Shown here piece after piece: positions 26,524 through 38,228 of a stretch of 64,000 nt of DNA. Numbering within the stretch: position 1 is the stretch's first letter; each line of letters begins with the position of its first letter. A model generated the notes under the pieces. The model saw only the letters and a program-made list of their open reading frames with translations, was not told the DNA's origin and searched no databases. Source of the stretch: Atherix ibis (Eukaryota; Arthropoda; Insecta; Diptera; Athericidae); NCBI GenBank assembly GCA_958298945.1, contig OY282609.1, positions 42,484,954 to 42,548,953 on the forward strand, read 5' to 3'. The translations under genes and the position numbers were made by a program.

Positions 26524-26624
26524 ATTGATATTTTTCAATAGGATTATTCATACCGCTGAATAATCCTATTGAAAAATATCAATATTAATAAATTGATATT
26601 TTTCAATAGGATTATTCAGCGGTA
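26524..26624. repeat. Direct-inverted-direct fold-back inside the satellite
   Basis: Three copies of the same stretch lie side by side: direct at 26524-26550 (27 bp), inverted at 26551-26583 (33 bp, beginning TACCGCTGAATAATCC), and direct again at 26592-26624 (33 bp). Arms 26524-26550 and 26557-26583 pair perfectly around a 6-base loop, TACCGC. Arms 26551-26583 and 26592-26624 pair perfectly around an 8-base spacer, ATTAATAA. In related places (for example 4.55-4.63 kb and 25.05-25.1 kb) only one direct copy is present, so the extra direct and inverted copies are an insertion. It resembles a replication template-switch scar; an assembly fold-back error is the alternative. Confidence 0.9.
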
Positions 26625-26642
26625 TTTTTCAATAGAACTATT

Positions 26643-27600
26643 CAGTCGTTTTTCAAGAGGAATATTCAGTGGTATTTCTCAAGAGGAATATTCAGTGGTA
26701 TTTTTCAAGACGAATATACAGTGATATTTTCAAGGAAATTATTCAATTGTATTTTTCAAGAGGAATGTTCAGTTTTATTTTTCAAGAGGAATAATCAGTG
26801 GTATTTTTTGAGAGCAATATTCAGTAGTATTTTTCAAGGGGAATATTCGGTGGTATTTTTCAAGAGGAATAATCAGTGGTATTTTTTAAGAGCAATATTC
26901 AGAGGTATTTTTCAAGAGGATTATTCAGTGATATTTTTGAAGAGGAACATTTAGTGGTATTTTTCAAGAGGATTATTCAGTGATATTTTTGAAGAGGAAT
27001 ATTCAGTGGTATTTTTCAAGAGGAATAATCAGTGATATTTTTTAAGAGCAATATTCAGTAATATTTTTCAAGAGGAATACTCGTTGGTATTTTTCAAAAG
27101 GAATATTCAGTGGTATTTTTCAAGAGGAATATTCAGTGATATTTTTCAAGAGGTTTATTCAATGGTATTTTTCAAGAGGAATGTATAGTTGTATTTTTCA
27201 AGAGGAATATTCAGTAGTATCTTTCAAGAGCAATATTTAGTGGTATTTTTTAAGAGCATTATTCAGTGGTATTTTTCAAGAGGAATCATTTGTGGTATTT
27301 TTCAAGAGGAATAATCAAAGGTATTTTTCAATAGCAATATTTTGTGTTATTCAGCGGTATTTTTAAAGAGGAATATTCAATAGAATTTTTCAAGTGGAAT
27401 ATTCAGTGGTATTTTTCAAGAGGAATATTCAGTGGTATTTTTCAAGTGGAAAATTCAATGGTATATTTCAAGAGGAATATTCAGTGGTATTTTTCAAGAG
27501 GGGTATTCAATGGTAATTTTCAAGAGGAATATTCAGTGGTAGTTTTCAAGCCGTATATTCAGTAGTATTTTTCAAGAGAAATATTCAGTTGTATTTTTCA
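26643..27600 (+). repeat. Dispersed block, partner of 10647-11560
   Basis: See 10647-11560 for shared markers. This copy has three extra monomers before GAGGAATACTCG, and its 10-bp partial monomer reads TTGTGTTATT (27342-27351) rather than CAGTGGTATT. Confidence 0.7.
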
Positions 27601-27649
27601 AAAAGAATATTCCGTGGTATTTTTAAACAGGAATATTACGTGGTATTTT

Positions 27650-28150
27650 TCAAGAGGAATATTTAATGGTATTTTTCAAGAGGAATATTCAGTGGTATTT
27701 TTCAAGAGGAATATTCAGTGGTATTTTTCAAAAGGAATATTTAGCGCTATTTTTCAAGTGAAATATTGAGTGGTATTTTTCAAGATGAATATTTAGTGGT
27801 ATTTTTCAAGACGAATATTCAGTGGTATTTTTCAAGAGGAATATTCAGCGATATTTTTCAAGAACTATTCAGTGGTATTTTTCAAGAGGAATATTCCGTG
27901 TTTTTTTTCAAGAGGAATATTCAATGGTATTTTTCAAGAGGAATATTCAATGGTATTTCTCAAGAGGAATATTCAGTGGTATTTTTCAAGAGGAATATTC
28001 AGTGATATTTTTCAAGAGGATTATTCAATGGTATTTTTCAAAGGGAATGTTCAATTGTATTTTTCAAGAAGAATAATCAGTGGTATTTTTTAAGAGCAAT
28101 ATTCAGTGGTATTTTTCAAGAGGAATAATCAGTTGTATTTTTCAAGAAGA
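27650..28150 (+). repeat. 856-bp higher-order repeat, copy 1
   Basis: It matches 28506-29006 at an offset of 856 bp (33 monomers minus 2, again because of the 24-bp AAGAACTATT monomer). Marks are the CAAGTGAAATATTGAGTGG monomer, the AAGATGAATATTTAG monomer and the CAAAGGGAATGTTC monomer. Beyond 28150 this copy runs into the trimer array, whereas copy 2 does not. Confidence 0.85.
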
Positions 28151-28415
28151 ATAATCAGTGGTATTTTTTAAGAGCAATATTCAGTGGTATTTTTCAAGAG
28201 GAATAATCAGTTGTATTTTTCAAGAAGAATAATCAGTGGTATTTTTTAAGAGCAATATTCAGTGGTATTTTTCAAGAGCAATATTCAGTGGTATTTTTCA
28301 AGAGGAATAATCAGTTGTATTTTTCAAGAAGAATAATCAGTGGTATTTTTTAAGAGCAATATTCAGTGGTATTTTTCAAGAGGAATAATCAGTTGTATTT
28401 TTCAAGAGGAATATT
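28078..28415 (+). repeat. 78-bp trimer array, four units
   Basis: The three-monomer unit is CAGTGG with TTTAAGAGCAATATT, then CAGTGG with CAAGAGGAATAATC, then CAGTTG with CAAGAAGAATAATC. It starts at 28078, 28156, 28234 and 28338. The third unit is 104 bp because it carries a fourth monomer (CAAGAGCAATATT type). It sits between the two copies of the 856-bp repeat, and only its first unit is present in copy 2 (28934), so the trimer expanded after or during that duplication. Confidence 0.9.
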
Positions 28416-28505
28416 CAGTGGTATTTTTCAAGAGGAATATTCAGTGGTATTTTTCAAAAGGAATATTTAGCGCTATTTTTCAAGTGAAATATTGAGTGGT
28501 ATTTT

Positions 28506-29006
28506 TCAAGAGGAATATTTAATGGTATTTTTCAAGAGGAATATTCAGTGGTATTTTTCAAGAGGAATATTCAGTGGTATTTTTCAAAAGGAATATTTAG
28601 CGCTATTTTTCAAGTGAAATATTGAGTGGTATTTTTCAAGATGAATATTTAGTGGTATTTTTCAAGACGAATATTCAGTGGTATTTTTCAAGAGGAATAT
28701 TCAGCGATATTTTTCAAGAACTATTCAGTGGTATTTTTCAAGAGGAATATTCCGTGTTATTTTTCAAGAGGAATATTCAATGGTATTTTTCAAGAAGAAT
28801 ATTCAATGGTATTTCTCAAGAGGAATATTCAGTGGTATTTTTCAAGAGGAATATTCAGTGATATTTTTCAAGAGGATTATTCAATGGTATTTTTCAAAGG
28901 GAATGTTCAATTGTATTTTTCAAGAAGAATAATCAGTGGTATTTTTTAAGAGCAATATTCAGTGGTATTTTTCAAGAGGAATAATCAGTTGTATTTTTCA
29001 AGAGGA
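28506..29006 (+). repeat. 856-bp higher-order repeat, copy 2
   Basis: This is the partner of 27650-28150 with a few substitutions (for example CAAGAAGAATATTC for CAAGAGGAATATTC near 28795). It continues directly into the block shared with 11565-13080. Confidence 0.85.
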
Positions 29007-29094
29007 AAAATCAGTGGTATTTTTTAAGAGCAATATTCACTGGTATTTCTCAAGAAAAATATTCAGTGGCATTTTTCAAGAGGAATATTCAGTG

Positions 29095-30840
29095 GTATTT
29101 TCCAAGATGAATATTCAGTTGTATTTTTAAGGAGGAATATTTAGTGGTATTTTTCAAGAGGATTATTCAGTAATATATTTCAAGAGGAATATTCAGTGGT
29201 ATTTCTGAAGAGAAATAATCAGTGGTATTTTTAAGAGCAGTATTCAGTGGTATTTTTAAAGAGGAATATTCAGTGGTATTTTTCAAGAGGAATATTCAGT
29301 GGTATTTTTCAAGAGGAATATTCAGTGATATTTTTCAAAAGGAATATTTAATGGTATTTTTCAAGAGGAATGTTCAGTTGTGTTTTTCAAGAGCAACATT
29401 CAGTGGTATTTTTCAAGAGGAATATTCAGTTGGGTTTTTCAAGAGCATTATTCAGTGGTATTTTTCAAGAGGAATCTTGAGAGGTATTATTCAAGAAGAA
29501 TAATCAGAGGTATTTTTCAATAGCAATATTCATTGGTATTTTTCAGGACGAATATTCAGCGGTATTTTTAAAGATGAATATTCAATAGTATTTTTAAAGA
29601 GGAATATTTTGTGGTATTTTTCAAGACGAATATTCTGTGGAATTTTTCAAGAGGAATATTCGGTGGTATTTTTCAACAGGAATATTCAGTGGTATTTTTC
29701 CAGAGGAATATTCGGTGGTATTTTTCAAGAGGAATATTCAGTGGTATTTTTAAAGAGGAATATTTTGTGGTATTTTTCAAGAGAACTATTCAGTGGTATT
29801 TTTCAAGAGAAATATTCCATATTATTTTTCAAGAGGAATATTCAGTGGTATTTTTCAAGAGGAATATTCAGTGGTATTTTTAAAGAGGAATATTTTGTGG
29901 TATTTTTCAAGACGAATATTCAGTGGTATTTTTCAAGAGGTAAATTCAGTGGTATTTTTCAAGACGTATATTCAGTGGTATTTTTCAAGAGGAATATTCA
30001 GTGGTATTGTTCAAGAGGAATATTCAATGGTATTTTTCAAGAGAAATATTCAGTGGTATTTTTCAAGAGGAATATTCACTGGTATTTTTCAAAACGAATA
30101 TTCAGTGGTATTTTTCAAGATTAATATTCCGTGGTATTTTTCAAGAGGAATATTCAGTGGTATTTTTCAAGGGGAATATTCAGTGGTATTTTTGAAGAGG
30201 AATATTCAGTGGTATTTTTCAAGAGAAATATTCAGTAGTATTTTTCAAGAGGAATATTCAGTGGTATTTTTCAAGAGGAATATTCAGTGGTATTTTTCAA
30301 AAGGAATATTCAGTTGTATTTTTTAAGAGGAATATTCAGTGGTATTTTTCAAGAGGATTATTCAGTAGTATTTTTCAAAAGGAATATTTAGTGGTATTGT
30401 TCAAGAGGAATATTCAGTAGTATTTTTCAAGAGGAATATTCAGTTTTTCAAGTGGAATATTCAGTGGTATTTTTCAAGAAGAATTATCAGTGGTATTTTT
30501 TAAGAGCAATATTCAGTAGTATCTTTCAAGAGCAATATTTAGTGGTATTTTTCAAGAGCATTATTCAGTGGTATTTTTCAAGAGGAATCTTTTGTGGTAT
30601 TTTTCAAGAGGAATAATCAGAGGTATTTTTCAATAGCAATATTCAGTGGTATTCAGCGGTATTTTTAAAGAGGAATATTCTATAGTATTTTTGAAGTGGA
30701 ATATTCTGTGGTATTTTTCAAGAGGAATATTCAGTGGTATTTTTCAAGTGGAAAATTCAATGGTATATTTCAAGAGGAATATTCAGTGGTATTTTTCAAG
30801 AGGGGTATTCAATGGTAATTTTCAAGAGGAATATTCAGTG
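29095..30840 (+). repeat. 1.75 kb higher-order repeat, tandem copy 1
   Basis: It is followed immediately by copy 2 at 30841-32617. The offset is 1746 bp up to about 30.43 kb (CCAAGATGAATATTC at about 29100 / 30848), then 1777 bp, because copy 1 lacks 31 bp spanning a CTCAATGGGATAATTC monomer near 30443 (it reads TTCAGTTTTTCAAGTGG). It contains the CAGTTGGGTTTTTC, CCATATTATT and AAGATTAATATTCCG markers and ends with the 10-bp partial monomer block. Confidence 0.9.
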
Positions 30841-32617
30841 GTATTTTCCAAGATGAATATTCAGTTGTATTTTTAAGGAGGAATATTCAGTGGTATTTTT
30901 CAAGAGGATTATTCAGTAATATATTTCAAGAGGAATATTCAGTGGTATTTCTGAAGAGAAATAATCAGTGGTATTTTTAAGAGCAATATTCAGTGGTATT
31001 TTTAAAGAGGAATATTCAGTGGTATTTTTCAAGAGGAATATTCAGTGGTATTTTTCAAGAGGAATATTCAGTGATATTTTTCAAAAGGAATATTTAATGG
31101 TATTTTTCAAGAGGAATGTTCAGTTGTGTTTTTCAAGAGCAACATTCAGTGGTATTTTTCAAGAGGAATATTCAGTTGGGTTTTTCAAGAGCATTATTCA
31201 GTGTTATTTTTCAAGAGGAATCTTGAGAGGTATTATTCAAGAAGAATAATCAGAGGTATTTTTCAATAGCAATATTCATTGGTATTTTTCAGGACGAATA
31301 TTCAGCGGTATTTTTAAAGATGAATATTCAATAGTATTTTTAAAGAGGAATATTTTGTGGTATTTTTCAAGACGAATATTCTGTGGAATTTTTCAAGAGG
31401 AATATTCGGTGGTATTTTTCAACAGGAATATTCAGTGGTATTTTTCCAGAGGAATATTCGGTGGTATTTTTCAAGAGGAATATTCAGTGGTATTTTTAAA
31501 GAGGAATATTTTGTGGTATTTTTCAAGAGAACTATTCAGTGGTATTTTTCAAGAGAAATATTCCATATTATTTTTTAAGAGGAATATTCAGTGGTATTTT
31601 TCAAGAGGAATATTCAGTGGTATTTTTAAAGAGGAATATTTTGTGGTATTTTTCAAGACGAATATTCAGTGGTATTTTTCAAGAGGTAAATTCAGTGGTA
31701 TTTTTCAAGACGTATATTCAGTGGTATTTTTCAAGAGGAATATTCAGTGGTATTGTTCAAGAGGAATATTCAATGGTATTTTTCAAGAGAAATATTCAGT
31801 GGTATTTTTCAAGAGGAATATTCACTGGTATTTTTCAAAACGAATATTCAGTGGTATTTTTCAAGATTAATATTCCGTGGTATTTTTCAAGAGGAATATT
31901 CAGTGGTATTTTTCAAGGGGAATATTCAGTGGTATTTTTGAAGAGGAATATTCAGTGGTATTTTTCAAGAGAAATATTCAGTAGTATTTTTCAAGAGGAA
32001 TATTCAGTGGTATTTTTCAAGAGGAATATTCAGTGGTATTTTTCAAAAGGAATATTCAGTTGTATTTTTTAAGAGGAATATTCAGTGGTATTTTTCAAGA
32101 GGATTATTCAGTAGTATTTTTCAAAAGGAATATTTAGTGGTATTGTTCAAGAGGAATATTCAGTAGTATTTTTCAAGAGGAATATTCAGTAGTATTTCTC
32201 AATGGGATAATTCAGTGGTATTTTTCAAGTGGAATATTCAGTGGTATTTTTCAAGAAGAATTATCAGTGGTATTTTTTAAGAGCAATATTCAGTAGTATC
32301 TTTCAAGAGCAATATTTAGTGGTATTTTTCAAGAGCATTATTCAGTGGTATTTTTCAAGAGGATTCTTTTGTGGTATTTTTCAAGAGGAATAATCAGAGG
32401 TATTTTTCAATAGCAATATTCAGTGGTATTCAGCGGTATTTTTAAAGAGGAATATTCTATAGTATTTTTGAAGTGGAATATTCAGTGGTATTTTTCAAGA
32501 GGAATATTCAGTGGTATTTTTCAAGTGGAAAATTCAATGGTATATTTCAAGAGGAATATTCAGTGGTATTTTTCAAGAGGGGTATTCAATGGTAATTTTC
32601 AAGAGGAATATTCAGTG
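30841..32617 (+). repeat. 1.75 kb higher-order repeat, tandem copy 2
   Basis: This is the partner of 29095-30840, keeping the CTCAATGGGATAATTC monomer that copy 1 lost. Differences otherwise are single bases (for example GGATTCTTTTG near 32362 versus GGAATCTTTTG), so the duplication is recent. Confidence 0.9.
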
Positions 32618-34472
32618 GTAGTTTTCAAGCCGTATATTCAGTAGTATTTTTCAAGAGAAATATTCAGTGGTATTTTTCAAAAAGAATATTCCGTGGTATT
32701 TTTCAAGAGGAATTTTCAGTGGTATTTTTAAAGAGGAATATTACGTGGTATTTTTCAAGAGGAATATTTAATGGTATTTTTCAAGAGGAATATTCAGTGG
32801 TATTTTTCAAGAGGAATATTCAGTGGTATTTTTCAAAAGGAATATTTAGCGCTATTTTTCAAGAGAAATATTGAGTGGAATTTTTCAAGATGAATATTCA
32901 GTGGTATTTTTCAAGACGAATATTCAGTGGTATTTTTCAAGAGGAATATTCAGCGATATTTTTCAAGAACTATACAGTGGTATTTTTCAAGAGGAATATT
33001 CCGTGGTATTTTTCAAGAGGAATATTCAATGGTATTTTTCAAGAGGAATATTCAGTGGTATTTTTCAAGAGGAATATTCAGTGATATTTTTCAAAAGGAA
33101 TTTTTAATGGTATTTTTCAAGAGGAATGTTCAGTTGTGTTTTTCAAGAGCAACATTCAGTGGTAATTTTCAAGAGGAATATTCAGTTGGGTTTTTCAAGA
33201 GCATTATTCAGTGGTATTTTTCAAGAGGAATCTTGAGAGGTATTATTCAAGAAGAATAATCAGAGGTATTTTTTAATAGCAATATTCAGTGGTATTTTTC
33301 AGGACGAATATTCAGCGGTATTTTTAAAGATGAATATTCAATTGTATTTTTAAAGAGGAATATTTTGTGGTGTTTTTCAAGACGAATATTCTGTGGAATT
33401 TTTCAAGAGGAATATTCGGTGGTATTTTTCAACAGGAATATTCAGTGGTATTTTTCAAGAGGAATATTCGGTGGTATTTTTCAAGAGGAATATTCAGTGG
33501 TATTTTTAAAGAGGAATATTTTGTGGTATTTTTCAAGAGAACTATTCAGTGGTATTTTTCAAGAGAAATATTCCATATTATTTTTCAAGAGGAATATTCA
33601 GTGGTATTTTTCAAGAGGAATATTCAGTGGTATTTTTAAAGATGAAAATTTTGTGGTATTTTTCAAGACGACTATTCAGTGGTATTTTTCAAGAGGTAAA
33701 TTCAGTGGTATTTTTCAAGACGTATATTCAGTGGTATTTTTCAAGAGGAATATTCAGTGGTATTGTTCAAGAGGAATATTCAGTGGTATTTTTCAAGTGG
33801 AATATTCAGTTGTATTTTTTAAGAGGAATATTCAGTGGTATTTTTCAAGAGGATTATTCAGTAGTATTTTTCAAGAGGAATATTTAGTGGTATTTTTCAA
33901 GAGGAATATTCAGTAGTATTTTTCAAGAGGAATATTCAGTAGTATTTCTCAATGGGATAATTCAGTGGTATTTTTCAAGTGGAATATTCAGTGGTATTTT
34001 TCAAGAAGAATTATCAGTGGTATTTTTTAAGAGCAATATTCAGTAGTATCTTTCAAGAGCAATATTTAGTGGTATTTTTCAAGAGCATTATTCTGTGGTA
34101 TTTTTCAAGAGGAATCTTTTGTGGTATTTTTCAAGAGGAATAATCAGAGGTATTTTTCAATAGCAATATTCAGTGGTATTCAGCGGTATTTTTAAAGAGG
34201 AATATTCAATAGTATTTTTCAAGTGGAATATTCAGTGGTATTTTTCAAGAGGAATATTCAGTGGTATTTTTCAAGTGGAAAATTCAATGGTATATTTCAA
34301 GAGGAATATTCAGTGGTATTTTTCAAGAGGGGTATTCAATGGTAATTTTCAAGAGGAATATTCAGTGGTAGTTTTCAAGCCGTATATTCAGTAGTATTTT
34401 TCAAGAGAAATATTCAGTGGTATTTTTCAAAAAGAATATTCCGTGGTATTTTTCAAGAGGAATTTTCAGTGG
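31985..34472 (+). repeat. 2488-bp higher-order repeat, copy A
   Basis: The offset to copy B (from 34473) is 2488 bp, shown by CAAAAGG at 32044 / 34532, TATTGTTC at 32141 / 34629 and the 10-bp partial monomer at 32421 / 34909. Part of A (about 32730-34220) also matches 36240-37730 at 3510 bp, exactly 135 monomers. It overlaps the end of the 1.75 kb tandem pair, so the repeats are nested. Confidence 0.8.
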
Positions 34473-35990
34473 TATTTTTCAAGAGGAATATTCAGTGGTA
34501 TTTTTCAAGAGGAATATTCAGTGGTATTTTTCAAAAGGAATATTCAGTTGTATTTTTTAAGAGGAATATTCAGTGGTATTTTTCAAGAGGATTATTCAGT
34601 AGTATTTTTCAAAAGGAATATTTAGTGGTATTGTTCAAGAGGAATATTCAGTAGTATTTTTCAAGAGGAATATTCAGTAGTATTTCTCAATGGGATAATT
34701 CAGTGGTATTTTTCAAGTGGAATATTCAGTGGTATTTTTCAAGAAGAATTATCAGTGGTATTTTTTAAGAGCAATATTCAGTAGTATCTTTCAAGAGCAA
34801 TATTTAGTGGTATTTTTCAAGAGCATTATTCAGTGGTATTTTTCAAGAGGATTCTTTTGTGGTATTTTTCAAGAGGAATAATCAGAGGTATTTTTCAATA
34901 GCAATATTCAGTGGTATTCAGCGGTATTTTTAAAGAGGAATATTCTATAGTATTTTTGAAGTGGAATATTCAGTGGTATTTTTCAAGAGGAATATTCAGT
35001 GGTATTTTTCAAGTGGAAAATTCAATGGTATATTTCAAGAGGAATATTCAGTGGTATTTTTCAAGAGGGGTATTCAATGGTAATTTTCAAGAGGAATATT
35101 CAGTGGTAGTTTTCAAGCCGTATATTCAGTAGTATTTTTCAAGAGAAATATTCAGTGGTATTTTTCAAAAAGAATATTCCGTGGTATTTTTCAAGAGGAA
35201 TTTTCAGTGGTATTTTTAAAGAGGAATATTACGTGGTATTTTTCAAGAGGAATATTTAATGGTATTTTTCAAGAGGAATATTCAGTGGTATTTTTCAAGA
35301 GGAATATTCAGTGGTATTTTTCAAAAGGAATATTTAGCGCTATTTTTCAAGAGAAATATTGAGTGGAATTTTTCAAGATGAATATTCAGTGGTATTTTTC
35401 AGGACGAATATTCAGTGGTATTTTTCAAGAGGAATATTCAGCGATATTTTTCAAGAACTATACAGTGGTATTTTTCAAGAGGAATATTCCGTGGTATTTT
35501 TCAAGAGGAATATTCAATGGTATTTTTCAAGAGGAATATTCAGTGGTATTTTTCAAGAGGAATATTCAGTGATATTTTTCAAAAGGAATTTTTAATGGTA
35601 TTTTTCAAGAGGAATGTTCAGTTGTGTTTTTCAAGAGCAACATTCAGTGGTAATTTTCAAGAGGAATATTCAGTTGGGTTTTTCAAGAGCATTATTCAGT
35701 GGTATTTTTCAAGAGGAATCTTGAGAGGTATTATTCAAGAAGAATAATCAGAGGTATTTTTTAATAGCAATATTCAGTGGTATTTTTCAGGACGAATATT
35801 CAGCGGTATTTTTAAAGATGAATATTCAATTGTATTTTTAAAGAGGAATATTTTGTGGTGTTTTTCAAGACGAATATTCTGTGGAATTTTTCAAGAGGAA
35901 TATTCGGTGGTATTTTTCAACAGGAATATTCAGTGGTATTTTTCAAGAGGAATATTCGCTGGTATTTTTCAAGAGGAATATTCAGTGGTA
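34473..35990 (+). repeat. 2488-bp higher-order repeat, copy B (partial)
   Basis: It follows copy A at 2488 bp and diverges at about 35990, where CAAGAGG and CAAAAGG monomers replace the AAAGAGGAATATTTTG monomer of copy A. The missing right part of the unit reappears in the 36240-37730 copy. Confidence 0.75.
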
Positions 35991-36239
35991 TTTTTCAAGA
36001 GGAATATTCAGTGGTATTTTTCAAAAGGAATATTCAGTGGTATTTTTCAAAAGGAATATTTAGCGCTATTTTTCAAGAGAAATATTGAGTGGAATTTTTC
36101 AAGATGAATATTCAGTGGTATTTTTCAAGACGAATAATCAGAGGTATTTTTCAATAGCAATATTCAGTGGTATTCAGCGGTATTTTTAAAGAGGAATATT
36201 CTATAGTATTTTTGAAGTGGAATATTCAGTGGTATTTTT

Positions 36240-37730
36240 AAAGAGGAATATTACGTGGTATTTTTCAAGAGGAATATTTAATGGTATTTTTCAAGAGGAA
36301 TATTCAGTGGTATTTTTCAAGAGGAATATTCAGTGGTATTTTTCAAAAGGAATATTTAGCGCTATTTTTCAAGAGAAATATTGAGTGGAATTTTTCAAGA
36401 TGAATATTCAGTGGTATTTTTCAAGACGAATATTCAGTGGTATTTTTCAAGAGGAATATTCAGCGATATTTTTCAAGAACTATACAGTGGTATTTTTCAA
36501 GAGGAATATTCCGTGGTATTTTTCAAGAGGAATATTCAATGGTATTTTTCAAGAGGAATATTCAGTGGTATTTTTCAAGAGGAATATTCAGTGATATTTT
36601 TCAAAAGGAATTTTTAATGGTATTTTTCAAGAGGAATGTTCAGTTGTGTTTTTCAAGAGCAACATTCAGTGGTAATTTTCAAGAGGAATATTCAGTTGGG
36701 TTTTTCAAGAGCATTATTCAGTGGTATTTTTCAAGAGGAATCTTGAGAGGTATTATTCAAGAAGAATAATCAGAGGTATTTTTTAATAGCAATATTCAGT
36801 GGTATTTTTCAGGACGAATATTCAGCGGTATTTTTAAAGATGAATATTCAATTGTATTTTTAAAGAGGAATATTTTGTGGTGTTCTTCAAGACGAATATT
36901 CTGTGGAATTTTTCAAGAGGAATATTCGGTGGTATTTTTCAACAGGAATATTCAGTGGTATTTTTCAAGAGGAATATTCGCTGGTATTTTTCAAGAGGAA
37001 TATTCAGTGGTATTTTTAAAGAGGAATATTTTGTGGTATTTTTCAAGAGAACTATTCAGTGGTATTTTTCAAGAGAAATATTCCATATTATTTTTCAAGA
37101 GGAATATTCAGTGGTATTTTTCAAGAGGAATATTCAGTGGTATTTTTAAAGATGAAAATTTTGTGGTATTTTTCAAGACGACTATTCAGTGGTATTTTTC
37201 AAGAGGTAAATTCAGTGGTATTTTTCAAGACGTATATTCAGTGGTATTTTTCAAGAGGAATATTCAGTGGTATTGTTCAAGAGGAATATTCAGTGGTATT
37301 TTTCAAGTGGAATATTCAGTTGTATTTTTTAAGAGGAATATTCAGTGGTATTTTTCAAGAGGATTATTCAGTAGTATTTTTCAAGAGGAATATTTAGTGG
37401 TATTTTTCAAGAGGAATATTCAGTAGTATTTTTCAAGAGGAATATTCAGTAGTATTTCTCAATGGGATAATTCAGTGGTATTTTTCAAGTGGAATATTCA
37501 GTGGTATTTTTCAAGAAGAATTATCAGTGGTATTTTTTAAGAGCAATATTCAGTAGTATCTTTCAAGAGCAATATTTAGTGGTATTTTTCAAGAGCATTA
37601 TTCTGTGGTATTTTTCAAGAGGAATCTTTTGTGGTATTTTTCAAGAGGAATAATCAGAGGTATTTTTCAATAGCAATATTCAGTGGTATTCAGCGGTATT
37701 TTTAAAGAGGAATATTCAATAGTATTTTTC
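36240..37730 (+). repeat. 1.5 kb block, third copy of 32730-34220
   Basis: It matches 32730-34220 at an offset of 3510 bp and, over its first 600-700 bp, 35218-35970 at 1022 bp. Its left junction is chimeric: the markers AATAATCAGAGG, the 10-bp partial monomer (36165) and TATAGTATTTTTGAAGTGG are followed directly by the AAAGAGGAATATTACG monomer, skipping about 250 bp that separate them in copies A and B. Confidence 0.75.
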
Positions 37731-37949
37731 AAGTGGAATATTCAGTTGTATTTTTTAAGAGGAATATTCAGTGGTATTTTTCAAGAGGATTATTCAGTAG
37801 TATTTTTCAAGAGGAATATTACGTGGTATTTTTCAAGAGGAATATTTAATGGTATTTTTCAAGAGGAATATTCAATTGTATTTCTCAAGAGGAATATTCA
37901 GTGGTATTTTTCAAGAGGAATATTCGGTGATATTTTTCAAGAGGATTAT

Positions 37950-38228
37950 TCAGTGGTATTTTTAAAGAGGAATATTTTGTGGTATTTTCCAAGAGAACTA
38001 TTCAGTGGTATTTTTGAAGAGAAATATTCCATATTATTTTTCAAGAGGAATATTCAGTGGTATTTTTCAAGAGGAATATACAGTGGTATTTTTAAAGAGA
38101 TATATTTTGTGGTATACTTCAAGACGAATATTCAGTGGTATTTTTCAAGAGGTATATTCAGTGGTATTTTTCAAGAGGAATATTCAGTCGGGTTTTTCAA
38201 GAGCATTATTCAGTGGTATTTTTCAAGA
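37950..38228 (+). repeat. 935-bp-spaced duplicate block, copy 1
   Basis: It matches 38885-39163 at 935 bp. Distinctive monomers are TTTTGTGGTATTTTCCAAGAG, GAAGAGAAATATTCCATATT, TTTTGTGGTATACTTCAAG and CAGTCGGGTTTTTC, the last found only in this pair. Confidence 0.8.

Noticed and set aside
26524..26624. Intrinsic terminator or miniature inverted-repeat transposon
   Set aside because: The arms are local satellite sequence copied in reverse, with no target-site duplication or element-specific ends, and no gene is upstream.
28078..28415. CRISPR array
   Set aside because: Repeats are contiguous with no unique spacers; the unit is a trimer of the same satellite monomer.
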